A stretch of DNA of 64,000 nt from Bdellovibrionaceae bacterium UBA1609 (GCA_002321895.1 DCMZ01000014.1:1-64000), one strand, 5' to 3'. Numbered from the stretch's first letter, positions 32,318 through 41,519 are shown. The notes: generated by a model from the sequence alone, not told the origin. Made by a program: numbers and translations.

Positions 32318-33184
32318 CTATTTCGGCTGACCATAACGACCCGAAAGTTGAGTTAACTGGTCATAAGCACCTTTGATATTCATCTTTCTCCACTCTTTGT
32401 ACATGGCAAAGTGCTTATATTTTTTTAGTGAGATTTGATCTTGCATCTGTTTTAAACTTAACCCTTTTTTCATGCCAGCAAGTACTTCCTGTCGCAGATC
32501 TTTTAAGTAATTATGAAACTGCTTAAGATCAGACTTTTTTCCCACCACGCTGTGCCCTGGAGCTACCATATCGAAATCATACAGAGACAGAAGTCGTTCT
32601 AAAGATTCAATCATTCCTTCAAAATCATAATTATACATTTCTTTCCAGGGAAGTCTCTTCACCAAAACCCAATCCACACCAAATAAAAACTTTTTTTCAG
32701 GAATAAAAACAGTGATACTTCCTGCTCCGTTGTTTTCACCAAAATAACGAAGTTCAATCTCAGTTCCCTCAAATTGAAACTTTAAAACATCTGTAAATGT
32801 AAGAGTTGGATAGACGGTACTCACCTGATTTCTTCTCATATCATTATCCGCACGTCGATGGGCAATGACTTGAGTACCAGCATCGACGAGCCCTTGCCCC
32901 CCACTGATATGATCCGGATGATTGTGTGAATAGATTAAATAGCGAACCGGTTTTTTACCAAATCGTTTGACCACTTCTTTTTTTAGCCATTGAGCTGCCT
33001 CAAGATTAAGAGGATCTGTCATCACATAACCAGAATTACCAACTATAAATATAGAAAAGTGCTTGTTGTCTTGAAATCGATAAATATTGTCTCTTAAATG
33101 AGTGATCTTTCTTTCTTGTGATTGAGCGGATAGGGATAGACAAAAAATAAACAGACTGATCAGTGCAAAAGCTTTTGATTTCAT
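32318..33184 (-). CDS. exported metallo-beta-lactamase-fold hydrolase
   Basis: A 288-residue protein with signal peptide (FALISLFIFCLSLSAQSQ). The MBL zinc motif His87-Asn-His89-Pro-Asp91-His92 is present, as are Asp171 (FGVDW) and His211 (APGHS). The position that usually holds the third-motif His reads FGENNGAGS (Asn151-Asn152), so one zinc ligand is replaced. The family includes beta-lactamases, quinoprotein-relay hydrolases and others; the substrate is unknown. Being periplasmic it could act on cell-wall-like or imported molecules. It stands alone on its strand, next to the AKR gene. Confidence 0.82.
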   Translation of the reverse strand: MKSKAFALISLFIFCLSLSAQSQERKITHLRDNIYRFQDNKHFSIFIVGNSGYVMTDPLNLEAAQWLKKEVVKRFGKKPVRYLIYSHNHPDHISGGQGLVDAGTQVIAHRRADNDMRRNQVSTVYPTLTFTDVLKFQFEGTEIELRYFGENNGAGSITVFIPEKKFLFGVDWVLVKRLPWKEMYNYDFEGMIESLERLLSLYDFDMVAPGHSVVGKKSDLKQFHNYLKDLRQEVLAGMKKGLSLKQMQDQISLKKYKHFAMYKEWRKMNIKGAYDQLTQLSGRYGQPK

Positions 33185-33324
33185 AATTTTAGTGGTTCCA
33201 TTTCCTAAGGTGCAGATTCTATGTTGAAACCAAGAGTATCAAACAAGGAAAGGACACACAATCCCTCCCTATAAACACTTATGCAATGAGATCACACAAG
33301 TTTCGTTTTATCCTGCAATCCCTA

Positions 33325-34959
33325 TTACTGAGCTTCGCTGACTAAGTATTTCTTTATTTTAGGACCATCACTTCCCACTTGAACTTCCCAATGCTGCTGA
33401 GCTCTGAATTCAACGTTGGTTCCATCAAAATTTTTGGCTTTCCATAGGACAACTAAATCTATTTGATAGAGAGCTTCAGACACTTTTGATATTTCGAGAT
33501 CTTGTATGTCATGTGAGGCCGTTTCAACAGTTTCCAAAACCCCTGCATACCAATCTTTAAAATCCTCATGCGACTCTAAAGTCGCTTCTGGAAATTTCAT
33601 GTCTACTTCATCAGACAGCTTAGGAAGAAATTCTGTTACGGGCGCGTTCCGGTCAAACAATGAAAACCAATGGAAAACAAACACTTCAACAGCAGAATCG
33701 TTCATTTGTCCACTGTACAGAAATTCTAAGTCTTCAGGAGTTAACGACTGACTTAAACTCAAGGATTCAACGGTTCTGTTTAGCTGCTCCTTAGTTATTG
33801 GGCCTATCGCCAGTAAATCTGTTCGGGGATGAGCCAGCACGTAGGCATTCATCATTTGGTCTAAAGAATAATTCGTAGAGTGCATTTTATTGAATGTCTC
33901 AGAAAATTCTACTAGACGATTCCAACGTTGCTTGTTGGCTTCAGTAAAAATCGAGTGATACACATTCTGCCAATAAGGATCACCGTTGTCGTATTTTTCT
34001 TTAGCCGCTAGCTTCGCATTGTCCCACTTCGGCTCAGGCTTATCTAATATGCTAAATCCACCCAATGGGGAATAAGGCATAATCTTAATTCCTTTTTGAA
34101 AGTCTTCATCCATCATTTCTTGATGAGTGACTTGAACACCTAAAGCATGGATGGAGCGGTCACTCATTTCAAATAACGAAAAATATGGACTATTGATCAC
34201 TGGTCGAATGAGGTCAGCATTTGCCTTGGATAAAACCACCGACTCATCTATCCTCGGCGTGAGCCAATTCGACCATCCGAACATCCAAGCCTTGCTACTT
34301 ATAGACTCTTTGGATAATGCGGACATGATGGTTTTAACAGGAGTTGTTTCTCTGACAACAGGGTTAAATCCAATGGCATCACCATCATCTCGATGCATAA
34401 GGTAAATGGTCACATCACCATCAAGGTTATTAGTGGTGTGCCCCATTTCTTCAGCCACCCGCTCAGCGATGAGATCCTCGGAGCCATAGAGGCGACTTGC
34501 ATATGTTCCAGCTGGGAATTGTGTTGAATTCAATGTATCCAGGCTGGAGATTAACTCACTGGAATGGCTTCCTTCTGGCAAACTCTGCATCCAGAACAAA
34601 TCAAAGGGAAAACCACCTTTTGATAAAATGTGGTGATTTTCATTGGGGTGAGTTTCTCTTCGTTGTGCCCGCCACTGACCCAGTTTGTACTCTACACTTC
34701 CGACATATATTGGAGATGTATCAAAAAAATTGATTCCTAGGTCTGCCGCATGGTCTAAAACCTCAAATGCCATTTCATCGGAATACTCAGGCCAATGAGG
34801 GCCCACCCAGTCCCCTTGAATAAGATGATCTGTTCCCATTACCAATCGAGAAAACTGCTTGCAGTCTTGGTTGGACTTACAAATCTCGACATATTCCATT
34901 GCAAATGATGGGATTGACAGAACGGAAAATAAGGCGATTACACAAAAAGATCTTCTCAT
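33325..34959 (-). CDS. exported aldo/keto reductase fused to NTF2-like domain
   Basis: A 544-residue protein with signal peptide (MRRSFCVIALFSVLSIPSFA). Residues about 35-400 are an aldo/keto reductase barrel with catalytic Asp80 (FFDTSPIY), Tyr85, Lys114 (LSKGG) and His189 (YLMHRDD). From about 415 the chain changes to an NTF2/SnoaL-like cone (EVFVFHWFSLFDRNAPVTEF, then SHEDFKDWYAGVLETV). Two features are odd: most AKRs are cytoplasmic NADPH enzymes, and the C-terminal fusion is uncommon. It may oxidise or reduce sugars or aldehydes in the periplasm if it carries a bound cofactor; that is inference. Confidence 0.8.
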   Translation of the reverse strand: MRRSFCVIALFSVLSIPSFAMEYVEICKSNQDCKQFSRLVMGTDHLIQGDWVGPHWPEYSDEMAFEVLDHAADLGINFFDTSPIYVGSVEYKLGQWRAQRRETHPNENHHILSKGGFPFDLFWMQSLPEGSHSSELISSLDTLNSTQFPAGTYASRLYGSEDLIAERVAEEMGHTTNNLDGDVTIYLMHRDDGDAIGFNPVVRETTPVKTIMSALSKESISSKAWMFGWSNWLTPRIDESVVLSKANADLIRPVINSPYFSLFEMSDRSIHALGVQVTHQEMMDEDFQKGIKIMPYSPLGGFSILDKPEPKWDNAKLAAKEKYDNGDPYWQNVYHSIFTEANKQRWNRLVEFSETFNKMHSTNYSLDQMMNAYVLAHPRTDLLAIGPITKEQLNRTVESLSLSQSLTPEDLEFLYSGQMNDSAVEVFVFHWFSLFDRNAPVTEFLPKLSDEVDMKFPEATLESHEDFKDWYAGVLETVETASHDIQDLEISKVSEALYQIDLVVLWKAKNFDGTNVEFRAQQHWEVQVGSDGPKIKKYLVSEAQ

Positions 34960-35110
34960 CTAAAGCTCCGATACTTTTCTTTAAAAGTAGCAATTATCGC
35001 AGATGTTCAATATATTCTATGCAGACAGTTTGAAGTGAAAAGTTTACTGCCAATAGACCACTACAGACTCGAGGTATTGAAGCTGGTCACCCCACGAAAG
35101 GCCAAAGAAA

Positions 35111-35434
35111 ATGTATATAAACCTACTCAGAGTTTTAGCTGCCGCTGGTATAGTTCTGCCCTTTTGGAAGTTAGTCCCCTGGGTAATAGACAACGGATTG
35201 GATATCCCTCTTTTAGTGAATGAACTGTTTTCAACACAAATTGGGGCTTTTTTTGGTCTTGATGTTATTGTTTCTGCAATTGTTTTGGTTTTGTTCATCA
35301 TCACAGACGCAAGACGGATGGGTATGGAGAAGTATTGGGTGGCCATTGTTTGCACCTTTACCGTGGGAGTCTCCTTTGGGCTTCCGATCTATCTTCTAAT
35401 GCGGGAAAAGTATGGGGGAAGCACTAATGCTTGA
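35111..35434 (+). CDS. DUF2834 membrane protein
   Basis: A 107-residue protein with three hydrophobic segments (LLRVLAAAGIVLPFWKLVPW, then VIVSAIVLVLFIITDARRMG, then a third). The D-A-R-R-M/x-G motif after the second TM is the DUF2834 hallmark. The function is unknown. The stop overlaps the start of the YaiI gene by 8 bases, so the two are coupled. Confidence 0.8.
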   Translation: MYINLLRVLAAAGIVLPFWKLVPWVIDNGLDIPLLVNELFSTQIGAFFGLDVIVSAIVLVLFIITDARRMGMEKYWVAIVCTFTVGVSFGLPIYLLMREKYGGSTNA

Positions 35435-35885
35435 AATCTACATCGATGCGGACGCCTGTCCGGTTAAAAACGAAACCTTTAAAGTGGCCACTCGATACAA
35501 ACTCAAAGTTTGGGTGGTGGCCAATCAATACATTAATCTGCCGTTAGATCCCAGCATACAAATGCAAGTGGTGTCCGGAGATTTTGATGCCGCCGATGAT
35601 TGGATCGTCGACAATATTAAAGAGAATGACATCCTCATCACCTCAGACATATTGCTCGCCGAGAGATGCATTTTAAAACAAGCCAAAGTCATTGGCCCCA
35701 AAGGCCGAGAACTGGATGAGGAGAGCATTGGCAGCGCCAAGGCCGCCCGTGAGCTCAATGAGCACCTCCGACACCTGGGCACTCCTAAAACCGGCCCATC
35801 CGCCATGGAGAAAAAGGACCGATCCAACTTCCTCAATAAGCTCGATCAAGTGATCCAAGCTATTAAACGTAAAACCGGCGCTTAG
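35427..35885 (+). CDS. YaiI/YqxD family (DUF188) protein
   Basis: I chose ATG 35427, after GGGGGAAG and overlapping the DUF2834 stop, giving 152 residues. The DUF188 signature IDADACPVKNETF opens the protein and GDFDAADDWIVDN follows; both carry the Asp residues of a PIN/NYN-like nuclease fold. It is probably an RNase-like or RNA-related cytoplasmic protein; no activity has been firmly assigned to the family as far as I know. Typical E. coli YaiI length is the same. Confidence 0.88.
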   Translation: MLEIYIDADACPVKNETFKVATRYKLKVWVVANQYINLPLDPSIQMQVVSGDFDAADDWIVDNIKENDILITSDILLAERCILKQAKVIGPKGRELDEESIGSAKAARELNEHLRHLGTPKTGPSAMEKKDRSNFLNKLDQVIQAIKRKTGA

Positions 35886-35965
35886 AGTGCTTTCCATTTT
35901 ACTGACTGCTTGGGATTCCCCACATTTTCATTGACCATATGGGCTCAATGGGTTTGTTTGTACCC

Positions 35966-37558
35966 ATGATAAGTACAAGCAATGTATCCTTTAGTTTTAG
36001 TGGCCAAAACCTGTTTGATGAAGTGAATGTAAAATTCACTCCCGGCAATTGTTATGGTCTGATTGGCGCCAATGGTGCCGGCAAATCCACATTTGTTAAA
36101 ATGTTAGCGGGCGAGATCGACCCCATTACCGGTGTTATTGATATCCCCGCTGGCAAGCGCATCTCCGTCCTAAAGCAGGACCACTTTGCCTTTGATGAAT
36201 ACACGGCCCTTGAAACCGTTTTAATGGGTAACAGTAAGCTTTACGAAATCAAGCGCGAGAAAGACGCCCTCTACGCCAAGCCTGACTTCAGTGAAGAGGA
36301 CGGAGTCAAAGCCGCCGACCTAGAACAGGCGTTTGGCGATATGGGCGGTTGGGAAGCCGAAAGCGATGCCGCTAGTTTATTGGAAGAGCTGCGCATACCT
36401 ACCTCTTTGCACGATAAGCTCATGAAAGACCTAGATGGGGATGAAAAAGTAAGGGTGTTGTTGGCCCAGGCACTTAGTGGATCCCCAGATGTATTGCTGC
36501 TGGATGAGCCCACCAACCACCTTGATTTAAAGTCCATACATTGGCTTGAGAATTTTCTGTTAGATTTTAAAAATACCGTGATCGTGGTTTCCCATGATCG
36601 ACATTTTTTAAACAAGGTATGCACACACATTGCGGACATTGATTACAAAAAAATTAGAACCTACGCCGGCAACTACACCTTTTGGCGTGAGTCCATTGAG
36701 CTAGCACAAAAGCTCCAAGCGCAACAAAACAAAAAGGCCGAAGAAAAGGCCAAGGATCTTAAAACCTTTATTCAGCGCTTTAGCGCCAATGCTTCTAAGT
36801 CTAAACAAGCCACCTCTAGGCAAAAACAATTGGACAACTTGGAGATCGCCGATCTTCCCCAATCCAGCCGTCGAAATCCATTTGTGGGATTTAATATGAA
36901 GAGAAGCTTGGGCCGGGATGTGCTTGAAGTCAACGGTATCTCTAAAACCATCGATGGGGAAAAACTTCTGGATAACGTGAGCTTTACCGTTAACGATGGG
37001 GATAAAATTGTATTCCTCGGAGAAAACGATGTGGCCAAAACCACTTTGCTTAAGATCCTTAATGGCGACATAGAGCCCGATTCTGGTACGGTTAAGTGGG
37101 GCATTACTACCACTCGCTGTGACCTCCCCATGGATAACTCGAGCTTTTTTGACGGCAACGATTTGAATGCGGTGGATTGGCTACGACAATTCTCCGACGA
37201 TAAGGACGAAGAGTTTATCCGCGGATTTTTAGGTAAAATGTTATTCTCCGGTGACGATGCTCTAAAAAAGGTTAAGGTGTTCTCCGGTGGTGAGCGTGTA
37301 CGTTGCATGCTATCGCGACTCATGCTCTCCGGTGCCAATGTACTTCTTGTGGATGGTCCCACCAACCACTTAGATTTAGAGAGCATCAGTGCTGTGAACG
37401 ACGGATTGGCTCGATTTGAAGGCTGTATTTTGTTTACATCCAATGACCATCAATTTATACAGACCGTGGCCAACAGAATCATTGAAATTAACGGCACCGT
37501 CACCGACGACAAAGTCACCACATACGATGAGTATCTTGAGTCAAAAGGTCTTTTGTAA
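35966..37558 (+). CDS. ybiT: YbiT-type ABC-F ATPase with degenerate second site
   Basis: I chose ATG 35966 because MISTSNVSFSF aligns with the YbiT start and gives 530 residues; an ATG at 35939 adds nine. NBD1 has intact Walker A GANGAGKST (34-42), Walker B LLLDEP (177-182) and SHD (209-211), and a signature of LDGDEK (156-161), already loose in YbiT. NBD2 keeps the signature FSGGE (439-443) but has Walker A GENDVAKTT (352-360), Walker B VDGP without the Glu (462-465) and SND for SHD (492-494). So one composite ATP site is canonical and the other is dead. ABC-F proteins act on ribosomes in translation. Confidence 0.85.
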   Translation: MISTSNVSFSFSGQNLFDEVNVKFTPGNCYGLIGANGAGKSTFVKMLAGEIDPITGVIDIPAGKRISVLKQDHFAFDEYTALETVLMGNSKLYEIKREKDALYAKPDFSEEDGVKAADLEQAFGDMGGWEAESDAASLLEELRIPTSLHDKLMKDLDGDEKVRVLLAQALSGSPDVLLLDEPTNHLDLKSIHWLENFLLDFKNTVIVVSHDRHFLNKVCTHIADIDYKKIRTYAGNYTFWRESIELAQKLQAQQNKKAEEKAKDLKTFIQRFSANASKSKQATSRQKQLDNLEIADLPQSSRRNPFVGFNMKRSLGRDVLEVNGISKTIDGEKLLDNVSFTVNDGDKIVFLGENDVAKTTLLKILNGDIEPDSGTVKWGITTTRCDLPMDNSSFFDGNDLNAVDWLRQFSDDKDEEFIRGFLGKMLFSGDDALKKVKVFSGGERVRCMLSRLMLSGANVLLVDGPTNHLDLESISAVNDGLARFEGCILFTSNDHQFIQTVANRIIEINGTVTDDKVTTYDEYLESKGLL

Positions 37559-37566
37559 TTGAGTCG

Positions 37567-38274
37567 TTAATTGCTTAGCTTCAGGAGACCGCCATCCTTG
37601 ATGGGTACAAACCGAAGCGTAGTAAATTCATGATGAAAGGGCTTTCTTGCTCTTTCCTGCATTGCCTCTCTATGATTCATGCCGCCCTTTTGGGCTTTAC
37701 TCCCCTGTACCATACTTAGCATGGCTTCCTCAGACTCCCACACACTAAAAGTGGAGAACCATCGCAATGGCCTCATCGCAACGGCCGCAAACCTTTTACC
37801 TGCATGATCTCGAACCTGGCTTTCAACAGGCTTACCCCATTTCGCAAATCTTACTGTCTGTGAAAGCCTAAGATTTGCAATGGTGAAACCGATCACTGGG
37901 CCACTGGGATCCTTTAACTCCTCAAACAAAGGGGCCTCATCAAGACCGGCAAAACTGCCCCACCGTCTATAGGGCTTCATTAAGACATATGGTGCATCCC
38001 ATCCACCCCATGAGTTTTTTTGATGAATCAAAAACTGATGGAACGACTCTTCATCGCTCCACCTGGCAACAAAGGCTAGGGTTTTAAAGTTATACCTTTT
38101 CACCGAAAACACATCCTGCCCGAGGTTCATAGTAAACAGACACTTTGAAAACTTCAGACCGGGGACTTTTTTAGGGCTAGGTGGGAAAAGAAACAGCTTT
38201 AAAGCCGCAAAAAGGGGTAACTCTACTAGGTGGTAGCTAAATACTTCACTCTTTGAGCAGTGCTCACTTTCCAT
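37567..38274 (-). CDS. CrtA (spheroidene monooxygenase)-like protein
   Basis: A 235-residue protein whose middle and C-terminus match the CrtA family. Key parts are KTLAFVARWSDEESFHQFLI, GPVIGFTIANLRLSQTVRFA and the terminal TFSVWESEEAMLSMVQGS followed by a basic HREAM segment, like the W-x-D/E motif and PHA-like region of CrtA. Spheroidene monooxygenase adds an oxygen to carotenoids in photosynthetic bacteria, but relatives occur in organisms without that pathway. No other carotenoid gene lies nearby, so the substrate is unknown. The gene converges with the ABC-F gene, ending 9 bases away. Confidence 0.65.
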   Translation of the reverse strand: MESEHCSKSEVFSYHLVELPLFAALKLFLFPPSPKKVPGLKFSKCLFTMNLGQDVFSVKRYNFKTLAFVARWSDEESFHQFLIHQKNSWGGWDAPYVLMKPYRRWGSFAGLDEAPLFEELKDPSGPVIGFTIANLRLSQTVRFAKWGKPVESQVRDHAGKRFAAVAMRPLRWFSTFSVWESEEAMLSMVQGSKAQKGGMNHREAMQERARKPFHHEFTTLRFVPIKDGGLLKLSN

Positions 38275-38344
38275 AATAGAACTTTATCAACCTTGAATAG
38301 AGCGGGCAATCTACTATATTATTGGAAACTTCAGGGGATGAATT

Positions 38345-39154
38345 TTGACCAGCGAACTGAATTACCTTAACTCACTTCTCACCATCGCCCTCATTTTAGG
38401 GCCGTTGATGACTCGAAAGTTCTTTTTAGTTCATTCAAAAATCTATAACTATTCACATATTATGGCCTTTATGATGGTTGCGGTGGGCTTTGTTCTAAAT
38501 CTCCCGGAGCTCTATTTGGCTTGGCCGGTATTTTGCCTACTTGGGCTCTTTCTATATCTTAGGGAAAATTTCACTGACGGGATAAACCTCAAGACCCTGG
38601 CTGAGGGCGTTCCTTTGATTTTTAGCATCATCGGTTCTATTTGGTTATTTTCTGGAGCGAATGACCTGAATCTCCTCGGCTACAACAGAGCGTGGAGCTA
38701 TTATGCGTCCCTGCACAGTCATTTTTTAGGATGGATACTGATTGGCTCACTCACTCTCATTGCTCGTTCACGACAGGGATGGATTAAAAACTTCTATCTT
38801 ATGAGTGCTTTTTTGTTTCTCATTTTATTTTTACTCATAGCCTTTGGAATTGATGGCGTACCCTACATAAAACGTATTGGAGCTGTAGGCATTTTGTTAA
38901 TGACTCCTCTACTCATTGGCCTTTATAGCTTTTCGCTTTTACCGCGCAAGAACCCCTCCTTTTATCTTTCCACCGTCAGCTTGATAGGAATTCTCTTCAC
39001 CGCTTACCTTGCCGCAGCCAATGAGTTTGGATTTTTATCACCTCGCCTATTTCTCGGTGTACCCATCATGGTATCCCTTCATGGACTCATAAATGGACTT
39101 GTGGCTATCCCTAGCCTGTTTCTTGCGATAGTGTTTGATGATCGAATTAAATGA
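38345..39154 (+). CDS. YndJ-like multi-pass membrane protein
   Basis: A 269-residue protein with TTG start behind AGGGGATG and about eight TM helices. The segment WSYYASLHSHFLGWILIGSL and the terminal SLHGLINGLVAIPS match the YndJ family, with His residues inside or next to helices that could bind heme or metal. Function unknown. It begins a plus-strand series including two lipoproteins, and starts 70 bases from the divergent CrtA-like gene. Confidence 0.6.
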   Translation: MTSELNYLNSLLTIALILGPLMTRKFFLVHSKIYNYSHIMAFMMVAVGFVLNLPELYLAWPVFCLLGLFLYLRENFTDGINLKTLAEGVPLIFSIIGSIWLFSGANDLNLLGYNRAWSYYASLHSHFLGWILIGSLTLIARSRQGWIKNFYLMSAFLFLILFLLIAFGIDGVPYIKRIGAVGILLMTPLLIGLYSFSLLPRKNPSFYLSTVSLIGILFTAYLAAANEFGFLSPRLFLGVPIMVSLHGLINGLVAIPSLFLAIVFDDRIK

Positions 39155-39250
39155 ATTCTGATGGGCTTACTTTTATAAAAGAGTAATGTGCAGAATCTGA
39201 AAGGAGATGCCGATAAGTCGGTATTGGTTAACACATTTAGGGAGGAAACC

Positions 39251-39406
39251 TTGTTCAAATTGAGACACTTCACTTATACATTGATTGTTTTGTCATTCCT
39301 TTCAGCCGGTTGCGCCAGCTCGGGGTCGTCAAGTTCCTCTACTTCTGGCAAAAAGTCCTATAGCTGTAATGCCAAAGACGGTAAGTTCATGGTGGATTGC
39401 CACTAA
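39251..39406 (+). CDS. very small lipoprotein
   Basis: I chose TTG 39251, shortly after GGGAGGAAA; the longer frame from 39188 has no signal peptide in front. The product is 51 residues with lipobox LSAGC (TYTLIVLSFLSAGC), a Ser-rich run, and a short Cys-containing end (SYSCNAKDGKFMVDCH) whose two cysteines may pair. Small lipoproteins of this kind are often missed by annotation. Function unknown. Confidence 0.55.
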   Translation: MFKLRHFTYTLIVLSFLSAGCASSGSSSSSTSGKKSYSCNAKDGKFMVDCH

Positions 39407-39467
39407 GTGATCATTCAAAATATAAACCGCAACGGAAATGGGATTTGATTCCCATTACGGAGAACAA

Positions 39468-40289
39468 ATGAACTTCAAAAGATACAGCTTGTTGCTAACA
39501 CTCCCTACTGTACTTCTCATAGGAAACGCATGTACAAAAAAAGAGAATCCTCAGAAAAGCACCGTTCAAGAACCCATAAAGTCACCCATTGCCCATCAGT
39601 CCGTGGATAGTAAAGAACCCATGATCCCAGCGAAACCTAAAGATCATGAATGCTCTACATTGAGGATGAGTAGTGACAAACCCAGTGCCGTTTGGAAAAT
39701 GCAAAATGGTCAACAATTAGTAGTTTGTAATCTAAGTGAGTACAGCCGCATAAATACCAATAAAATCAGTGGGTGGGTAAACCTCTTTAAGCGCCCTGTT
39801 TCGCTGCAAAATGGATTTATTTCGGAAGTTAATTCGGAGCTTCCTAGCTCGCAAATAACATTCACCATTGAGAAATCGTCGGACACTGAAGTCACTATTA
39901 CGAAATACATCAAAGACCCTAAAAGCACCTTTGATGACAGCTACGATATACCCGCCACTCAATTTAACATTGATTGCTCTGGAGCTGAGTGTTCAAAAAC
40001 TGCAGAAAAATGTATTTACAAAAAACCCGACCAAAAAATTGACATAAATGTGATTGAGTACGTCGAGAAAATCTCAAAAGGCGAAGAAACGGATTTGAAA
40101 AAACTGGGCTACTATGACGTTGTTATTGATAGCCTAATCAATGCGGCTCTGCTTGGCGACCCTCAGGCGAAAAAGCTCGTACTGGAAACCAATAGAGATA
40201 GCTTAAAGTTAGATGGAGCTGCCGCTGAATCGTTTAGTGATGGTCATCGGGTTTTAACTAGCCTTATTGAAATGAATTGTTTAGATTGA
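39468..40289 (+). CDS. lipoprotein of unknown function
   Basis: I chose ATG 39468 behind ACGGAGAA, giving 273 residues with signal and lipobox (VLLIGNAC). A long polar linker follows (KKENPQKSTVQEPIKSPIAH), then a strand-rich domain (SQITFTIEKSSDTEVTITKY) and a C-terminal helical part (YYDVVIDSLINAALLGDPQA) that resembles a degenerate repeat. No family is recognised. It is 61 bases after the small lipoprotein gene. Confidence 0.6.
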   Translation: MNFKRYSLLLTLPTVLLIGNACTKKENPQKSTVQEPIKSPIAHQSVDSKEPMIPAKPKDHECSTLRMSSDKPSAVWKMQNGQQLVVCNLSEYSRINTNKISGWVNLFKRPVSLQNGFISEVNSELPSSQITFTIEKSSDTEVTITKYIKDPKSTFDDSYDIPATQFNIDCSGAECSKTAEKCIYKKPDQKIDINVIEYVEKISKGEETDLKKLGYYDVVIDSLINAALLGDPQAKKLVLETNRDSLKLDGAAAESFSDGHRVLTSLIEMNCLD

Positions 40290-40333
40290 TGCCACCATTT
40301 GGTACCAGCATTAATCTAAGAGGCTTTGGGTAA

Positions 40334-40885
40334 ATGATCATTAATGAGAAGTTAGTCACTTTAAAATCCGGTGTAGAAGTGACTTTAAAATCACCGCGAG
40401 TCGCAGATGCGGAAAACTTTTTAGCCCACCTTACAACTACGCACACGGAATCCTATAAAAACCTGAATTTCAAACCTGAGTACTGGAAAAACTTCCCCGT
40501 AGAAGACGAACGGAAAATTATTGGAGATTTTGAAACCTCAGAATCTAAGTTTCTGATTAACGCTTTTTACGATGGCAAAGTGGTGGGAGGACTGGGTTTT
40601 GTTGGCGCCCAACCCGAATTCATGAGGCACAATGCCACCATCGGCATCAGTGTCGTGAAAGCCTTTGCTAACTCGGGATTGGGCACAGCAATGATGAACT
40701 ATGCCCTCGCAGAAGGTAAAAAGTTGGGCTTCCATAGAGTAGACCTAACGGTGAGAACCTATAATGAGGCCGGAATTGCCCTTTATGAGAAACTAGGGTT
40801 TGAACGTATTGGCCGCTTAAAGCATATGGCCTTAATAGACGGCCAGTATGTCGACGAGTACGCTTATCAACTCATTTTGGACTAG
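40334..40885 (+). CDS. GNAT acetyltransferase, RimJ/RimL-like
   Basis: A 183-residue protein with GNAT features: TIGISVVKAFANSGLGTAMM (acetyl-CoA pocket, with motif G-L-G-T), HRVDLTVRTYNEAGIALYEK and LGFERIGRLKHMALIDGQYV. The last pattern is typical of the RimJ/SpeG-like branch that acetylates N-termini or small amines. Substrate unknown. The ribosome site is weak. It is the first of three closely spaced enzyme genes (GNAT, Nudix, GNAT). Confidence 0.85.
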   Translation: MIINEKLVTLKSGVEVTLKSPRVADAENFLAHLTTTHTESYKNLNFKPEYWKNFPVEDERKIIGDFETSESKFLINAFYDGKVVGGLGFVGAQPEFMRHNATIGISVVKAFANSGLGTAMMNYALAEGKKLGFHRVDLTVRTYNEAGIALYEKLGFERIGRLKHMALIDGQYVDEYAYQLILD

Positions 40886-40958
40886 TGTTCAGCTCATATT
40901 AAACATGCGGTGCAACGGAGTAAGGGACTTGGTACCTTTAAAAAGGCGTTGGTGTATT

Positions 40959-41519
40959 ATGCCCGGCATGGAAGTTAGGGACAAAATTTTCAATTTATGT
41001 AAGTCCATCGATCCGCTGGATGATCTGGAGAAGACCACCATTGAAGATGCCATACATTGGATTGGTTCCAGCACAGAAATCTTCCGTATCGAGAAGCCCA
41101 ACGTTCCTGATAAACATCTGGTTTCTTATTTTGGTGTGTTTGATCCCAACTTTGAGAAAATCCTCCTGGTTGAACACAAGAATGCCGGCCTATGGCTCCC
41201 CTCTGGTGGCCACGTCGAACCTGGCGAAGACCCCAAGGTCACCGTTGAAAGAGAATGCCTTGAAGAGTTGGGCGTTGAAGCTCAATTTGTTTTCGATGAC
41301 CCGATGTTTATAACGGCCACAATGACAGTGGGAAAAACCGCCGGCCATACTGATGTCAGCTTATGGTACACTTTGCAGTTGGACTCAGAGCAAAACCTAG
41401 CTTTTGATAAAGAGGAGTTTCACTCTGTTAAATGGTTTGATTTGGAAAGTATTCCGGAAAAAACAGACCCTCAACTGCACAGGTATATTAAAAAAGTTAA
41501 AAACTCAGTGGCCCGCTGA
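40959..41519 (+). CDS. Nudix hydrolase
   Basis: I chose ATG 40959 (ATG 40968 is also possible), giving 186 residues. The Nudix box runs from Gly84: GHVEPGEDPKVTVERECLEE then LGVEA, with the full GX5EX7REUXEEXGU spacing and the Mg-binding Glu residues intact. Nudix enzymes remove pyrophosphate-linked nucleoside derivatives; the N-terminal helical part (LEKTTIEDAIHWIGSSTEIF) is unlike MutT and points to a broader housekeeping relative. An upstream start at 40848 would overlap the GNAT gene. Confidence 0.85.
   Translation: MPGMEVRDKIFNLCKSIDPLDDLEKTTIEDAIHWIGSSTEIFRIEKPNVPDKHLVSYFGVFDPNFEKILLVEHKNAGLWLPSGGHVEPGEDPKVTVERECLEELGVEAQFVFDDPMFITATMTVGKTAGHTDVSLWYTLQLDSEQNLAFDKEEFHSVKWFDLESIPEKTDPQLHRYIKKVKNSVAR

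Noticed and set aside
36271..37443. Long minus-strand ORFs inside the ABC-F gene
   Set aside because: Ser/Leu-rich antisense shadows of a strongly coding gene.
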